A stretch of 64,000 bases of DNA, taken from contig NZ_CP097263.1 of assembly GCF_028622115.1 (NCBI RefSeq), positions 9,187,501-9,251,500 on the forward strand, read 5' to 3'. Position numbers and translations under genes: made by a program. The stretch's first letter is position 1. The number at the start of each line of letters is the position of its first letter. The notes under the pieces are model-generated. The model was not told where the DNA came from and did not search any database. It was given only the letters and a program-made list of their open reading frames with translations. Below, piece by piece: positions 60,611 through 64,000 of the stretch. Origin of the DNA: Kutzneria chonburiensis (GTDB taxonomy: Bacteria; Actinomycetota; Actinomycetes; Mycobacteriales; Pseudonocardiaceae).

Positions 60611-62245
60611 TCAGCTCTCGGCCCGGTAGCGGTGCACGAGGGCGACGGCCATCGCGCCCTCGCCCGCGCTGGAGGCGATCCGCTTCATCGAGTTCGCCCG
60701 CGCGTCGCCGGCCGCGAACACGCCCGGCACGCTCGTCTCCAGCAGCAGCGGCAGCCGCGGCAGATCCCAGCTCGGCCCGACCGGCACGTCCGGGCCGGTG
60801 AGGATGAATCCGTTGCCGTCCAAGGCGATGCACGTCGACAGCCAGTCGGTGTTGGGCCGCGCCCCGATGAACGTGAAGACGTACTCGGTGTCATGCGTCG
60901 ACTTCACGCCGGTCGAGCTGTCCAGCAGCGTCACGCCGGCCAGCTGTTCGTCCCCGTCGGCCGCGACGATCTCGGTGTTCAGCCGCACCTCGATGTTGGC
61001 CGCCGCGGTGATCTCGTCCACCAGGTACTGGGACATGCCCTTGTCCAGCCGGTCGCCGCGGATCACCAGGCTGACCTGCTGCGCGTGCCGGGCGAAGTGC
61101 ACCGCCGCCTGCCCGGCCGAGTTCGCGCCGCCGACGACGAAAACATGTTGCCCCACACAGGATGCGGTCTCGGACGTGGTGGCGCCGTAGTAGACGCCGG
61201 CGCCCTCGAAGCGGTCCGCCCCCTCGGCGGTGAGCCGGTTGTAGCGCAGGCCGGGGGAGAGCAACACCGTGCTGGCACTGATCTCCCGGCCGTCGGACAG
61301 CGTCAGCACGCGGGCCCGTCCGGACGTGCGCAGGCCGCAAACGCTGGCGGGGGCCAGTAGTTCGGTGCCGAACCGCCGTGCCTGCGTGACCGCGCGACGG
61401 ATCAGCTCCGCCCCGCTGACGCCCGACGGGAAACCGAGGTAGTTCTCGATCCGACTGGACGTCCCCGCCTGCCCGCCCGGCACGTACGACTCGACCAGCA
61501 GCGTGGACAGACCCTCGGAGGAGCCGTACACGGACGCGGCCAGACCGGCCGGCCCACCGCCCACGATGGCCAGGTCGTAGTGCTCCCGGAACTCACGACC
61601 GCTGAGCTCCAAGGCTTCCACCAGATCACGGTCGGACGGCCGGGGCAGCACCTTGCCGTCCGGCAGCAGCACAGCCGGCAACGGGCCGTCCACCGCGACG
61701 GCCGGATCCCGTTCCACGTCAACGAAACGGAACGGCTGGTGCAGCCGGGTCAGCAGGTCCCGCACCCGGTGCGTTGCCGGCGCCGACCGGTGCCCGACCA
61801 CACGGATCCCGTCGTACGGCGGCAGATACGTGCGCTGCCAGTCCTCGAGCAGCTCGTCCAGCACCGGATACAGCCGCTCCTGCGGCGGTTCCCACGGCTT
61901 GACCAGGTAGTGGTCCAGCCGCACCTGGTTGATCGCGTCGATGGCCGCCTTGGTGTCGGCGTACGCGGTCAGCAGCACCCGCCGCGCGCGGGGGAACAGC
62001 TCCAGCGTGCGGGCCAGGTAGTCGACGCCGTTCATCTCCGGCATGCGCTGATCGGCCAGCAGCAGCGCGGGTTCCTCGCCCCGCTTGCGCACGGCTTCCA
62101 GCACCCGCAGCGCCTCGGCCGGCGAGTCGACCGCCATGACCCGGTAGCGGTCCTGGTACTGCCGGCTCAGGTCGCGTCGGATCGCGCGCAGCACATGCGG
62201 ATCGTCGTCGACCGCGAGCACCACCGGGCGGTGTCGTTCAGGCAT
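60611..62245 (-). CDS. Response-regulator receiver fused to thioredoxin reductase-like flavoprotein
   Basis: 544 residues from ATG 62245 with TTGGAGA upstream; the longer start at 62281 has no ribosome-binding site. An N-terminal receiver domain (VVLAVDDDPHVLRAIRRDLSR, LLADQRMPEMNGVDYL with the phospho-Asp, LLTAYADTKAAIDAINQ, YLVKPW) is followed by a short thioredoxin-like segment and then a flavin domain (LAIVGGGPAGLAASVYGSSEG, VFVVGGANSAGQAAVHFARHA, VPGVFAAGDARANSMKR). The redox CxxC of thioredoxin reductases is absent; only a lone Cys is near the NADPH domain. It may sense redox or act as a signal-controlled oxidoreductase. No histidine kinase is adjacent. Confidence 0.88.
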   Translation of the reverse strand: MPERHRPVVLAVDDDPHVLRAIRRDLSRQYQDRYRVMAVDSPAEALRVLEAVRKRGEEPALLLADQRMPEMNGVDYLARTLELFPRARRVLLTAYADTKAAIDAINQVRLDHYLVKPWEPPQERLYPVLDELLEDWQRTYLPPYDGIRVVGHRSAPATHRVRDLLTRLHQPFRFVDVERDPAVAVDGPLPAVLLPDGKVLPRPSDRDLVEALELSGREFREHYDLAIVGGGPAGLAASVYGSSEGLSTLLVESYVPGGQAGTSSRIENYLGFPSGVSGAELIRRAVTQARRFGTELLAPASVCGLRTSGRARVLTLSDGREISASTVLLSPGLRYNRLTAEGADRFEGAGVYYGATTSETASCVGQHVFVVGGANSAGQAAVHFARHAQQVSLVIRGDRLDKGMSQYLVDEITAAANIEVRLNTEIVAADGDEQLAGVTLLDSSTGVKSTHDTEYVFTFIGARPNTDWLSTCIALDGNGFILTGPDVPVGPSWDLPRLPLLLETSVPGVFAAGDARANSMKRIASSAGEGAMAVALVHRYRAES

Positions 62246-62317
62246 GGCAGTCTCCAATGCCGCGCGGACTTGGCCGGCCAATCGTCCCCGCCGAGGCCTG
62301 CTCGACGCGCGCTGACC

Positions 62318-62356
62318 TGACGCAGTCGCACGACTGTTGTGCCCGTGGCTGCGTCA
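62318..62356. promoter_or_regulatory. Divergent promoter region with TGACGCAG inverted repeat
   Basis: TGACGCAG (62318-62325) and CTGCGTCA (62349-62356) form an inverted repeat with a 23-bp gap in the 202-bp region between the receiver-flavoprotein gene and the DJ-1-like gene. Both genes could be controlled from it. It may bind a regulator as a looped pair; no regulator gene is nearby. Confidence 0.35.
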
Positions 62357-62447
62357 AGTCGCGGAAGTAGCGGTGGTTGTGTTGTTCGGCAATCACTCGA
62401 GAGGTTGACTGCGATGCGAGAAGAACGATCGAGTGGGGAGCACACCC

Positions 62448-63272
62448 ATGTCCAAGAAGATCCTCTTCATCCTGTCCGAATACGGATACTGGGGCGAGGA
62501 ACTGGTCGGTCCGCTGGCGGCCTGCGACGAACAGGGATACCAGGTCGTGTTCGCCACGCCGAACGGCAAGCGGCCGGTGCCGCTGCCGCCCAGCGTCGAC
62601 CCCGGCTACATCGACCCGCCACTGGGTCGTTCGGTGACCACGCCGGAAGTGGCGGCCTCGGTCGTCGCGCTGGACGGGTCCGGCCGGCTCGACGAGCCGG
62701 TCAGCCTGGCCGAGTGGGTGCCGGAACGGCCGTACAACAGCGAGAACAACTTCCTGCGCAAGATCGAGGCCTACTACCGCGAGCTGGACGACGTGGCCGA
62801 GGACCTGCGCTCGTTCGACGCGATGGTGATCGTCGGCGGCTCCGGCCCGATCGTGGACCTGGCCAACAACGGCCGGGTGCACGAGCTGATCCTGGCCTTC
62901 GTCCGCGCCGGCAAGCCGGTGGTGGCCGAGTGCTACGGCGTTGCCTGCCTTGCCTTCGCCCGCAGCTGGGAGGACCGGGACAGCATCATCGACGGCAAGC
63001 ACGTCACCGGTCACTGCAAGGAGTACGACTACAAGGACGGCACCGGCTTCATCGGCGTCGAGTTCAACATGGGCCCGCCGCCGTACCCGCTGGAGTACAT
63101 CCTGCGCGACGCCACCGGCCCGAACGGGCGCTACCACGGCAACGTCGGCCACGAGACCTCGGTGATCGTGGACTACCCGTTCATCACCGCACGGTCCACT
63201 CCGGACTCCTTCCTGGCCGGCGAGAAGCTGGTCGAGGTGCTGGAGTCGGGGCTGACCCGGTACGGCTGGTGA
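62448..63272 (+). CDS. DJ-1/PfpI superfamily protein (Hsp31-like)
   Basis: 274 residues from ATG 62448, with GGGGAG 8 bases ahead. It has the class-I glutamine-amidotransferase-like fold: ILFILSEYGYWGEELVGPL, FDAMVIVGGSGPIVDLANN, and the nucleophile elbow VVAECYGVACLAFA with its Cys. A later H is offered by VGHETSVIV. Length and SEYGYWGEE are as in Hsp31-like or type-1 amidotransferase-domain proteins. Possible roles are glyoxalase III-type detoxification or isonitrile hydratase-like chemistry; the surroundings (a thiamine-diphosphate enzyme 7 bp on) favour metabolism of carbonyl compounds. Confidence 0.85.
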   Translation: MSKKILFILSEYGYWGEELVGPLAACDEQGYQVVFATPNGKRPVPLPPSVDPGYIDPPLGRSVTTPEVAASVVALDGSGRLDEPVSLAEWVPERPYNSENNFLRKIEAYYRELDDVAEDLRSFDAMVIVGGSGPIVDLANNGRVHELILAFVRAGKPVVAECYGVACLAFARSWEDRDSIIDGKHVTGHCKEYDYKDGTGFIGVEFNMGPPPYPLEYILRDATGPNGRYHGNVGHETSVIVDYPFITARSTPDSFLAGEKLVEVLESGLTRYGW

Positions 63273-63279
63273 GCCGGCG

Positions 63280-64000
63280 ATGACTCCACGGCCCGGCAAG
63301 GTCGCCGTCTTCGAGCAGTTCACCGCCGACGGCATCACCACGATGTTCGGCAATCCCGGCACGGTCGAGCAGGGCTTCCTCGACGTGCTGGAATCGGTGC
63401 CGGATTTCGACTACGTGCTGGCGTTGCAGGAGACCGTCGCGATCGGCATCGCGGACGGCTTCGCCCGTGCCGGCGCCCGCCCCGCCCTGGTGCAGCTGCA
63501 CTCGGGCGTGGGACTGGGCAACGGGATCGGCATGCTCTACCAGGCCAAGCGGGGGCATTCGCCGCTCGTGGTCGTCGCCGGCGAGGCTGGTGTCCGCTAC
63601 GACGCGATGGACGCCCAGATGGCCGCCGACCTGGTCGCCATGGCCAAGCCGGTGACCAAGTACGCGACCAGGGTGATCGACCCGTCCTCGGTGCTGCGGG
63701 TGCTGCGCCGGGCCGTGAAGATCGCGATGACGCCGCCCCGCGGGCCGGTGTTCGTCGCGCTGCCGATGGACGTGCTCGACGAGCTCACGGCCGAGGCGGC
63801 ACTGCCGACCGTCATTCCCAACAGGACGGTCACGCCGGCGGCGGCCGACATCGCCGAGGCGGTCGAGCTGCTGGCCGCCGCGCGCAACCCGATTGTCCTG
63901 ATGGGCGACGGGGTTTCGGTGTCCGGCGCGCAGGAGCAGCTGACCGCGGTGGCCGAGATGCTGGACGCGCCGGTGTACGGCGTAGACAACTCCGAGCTCA
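63280..64000 (+). CDS. Thiamine-diphosphate enzyme, N-terminal part (benzoylformate decarboxylase-like)
   Basis: The frame opens at ATG 63280 and runs off the right edge without a stop; 240 codons are visible. The PYR domain is clear: FTADGITTMFGNPGTVEQGFL, catalytic Glu51 in LALQETVAIGIADGFAR, LHSGVGLGNGIGMLYQA and ARNPIVLMGDGVSVSGA at the start of the central domain. It resembles benzoylformate and phenylpyruvate decarboxylases or related lyases of the acetolactate-synthase fold. The DJ-1-like gene lies 7 bp upstream, so the two are probably co-transcribed. The C-terminal thiamine-binding GDG-NN motif is outside the window. Confidence 0.88.
   Translation, partial: MTPRPGKVAVFEQFTADGITTMFGNPGTVEQGFLDVLESVPDFDYVLALQETVAIGIADGFARAGARPALVQLHSGVGLGNGIGMLYQAKRGHSPLVVVAGEAGVRYDAMDAQMAADLVAMAKPVTKYATRVIDPSSVLRVLRRAVKIAMTPPRGPVFVALPMDVLDELTAEAALPTVIPNRTVTPAAADIAEAVELLAAARNPIVLMGDGVSVSGAQEQLTAVAEMLDAPVYGVDNSEL

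Overview
The window is high-GC DNA with GTG and TTG starts, densely packed ATGA/GTGA-coupled operons, actinobacterial families (SAM-methyltransferase DUF574, GAF-LuxR regulators, NB-ARC/TPR ATPases, F420-type LLM oxidoreductases) and AICE-like integration debris at a tRNA. This points to a filamentous actinomycete chromosome, most likely of the order Pseudonocardiales. The order is inferred from gene content and style, not from a marker gene.

Layout. 1-7.7 kb: the start of a secreted protein gene running off the left edge, then a 2283-residue secreted RHS/YD-repeat protein with a Hint domain and a short, lower-GC C-terminal tip, followed by a small overlapping gene that fits an immunity protein. 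7.8-12 kb: a decayed mobile region (5'-truncated IS110 transposase, prepilin peptidase-like gene, DNA methylase fragment, HTH excisionase-like gene, frameshifted tyrosine integrase) ending in a tRNA-Lys gene. 12-18 kb: methyltransferases, a PAS-GGDEF-EAL protein, a 2Fe-2S ferric reductase-like protein, a shortened DUF5107 protein and pxpA. 18.7-24.4 kb: GAF-LuxR regulator, acyl-CoA synthetase, polar amino acid ABC importer, PadR regulator. 24.4-30.7 kb: STAND/TPR ATPase, CDP-glycerol-transferase-like protein, ABC-F ATPase, small proteins, cold-shock protein. 30.7-33.6 kb: adenosine deaminase-like enzyme, SBF-type transporter and an LLM oxidoreductase with a MerR-type promoter.

33.9-41.5 kb is a co-directional metabolic cluster: SnoaL-like protein, two tandem GMC oxidoreductases, SnoaL ester-cyclase-like, NTF2-like and VOC proteins, an MFS exporter and an aldehyde dehydrogenase, closed by a strong terminator. 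It looks like an alcohol to aldehyde to acid oxidation route for an unidentified substrate. Next to it, on the opposite strand, lies an atypical tRNA-Cys preceded by a seven-codon Cys-containing leader ORF and an intrinsic terminator, an attenuator-like arrangement. 41.9-46.3 kb: histidine phosphatase, acyl-CoA ligase, a frameshifted phosphodiesterase/alkaline phosphatase gene and an MFS transporter.

46.4-53.4 kb carries a tightly overlapping operon: zinc-type dehydrogenase, 6-pyruvoyl-tetrahydropterin synthase homologue, GT4 glycosyltransferase, methyltransferase, YbhN-like flippase-family protein, an unknown 338-residue protein and a LacI regulator. A CDP-alcohol phosphatidyltransferase is divergent from it. 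This is the best candidate for an undescribed pathway, possibly a membrane-anchored glycolipid with a pterin- or deazapurine-like branch. 53.5-64 kb: P450, YjbR, ArsC-like, beta-lactamase-fold hydrolase, GNAT, small kinase-like ATPase, a TetR-controlled SDR/dehydrogenase pair with a clear operator, a response-regulator/thioredoxin-reductase-like fusion, a DJ-1/PfpI protein and the 5' end of a thiamine-diphosphate enzyme. No rRNA, CRISPR array or replication origin was seen.
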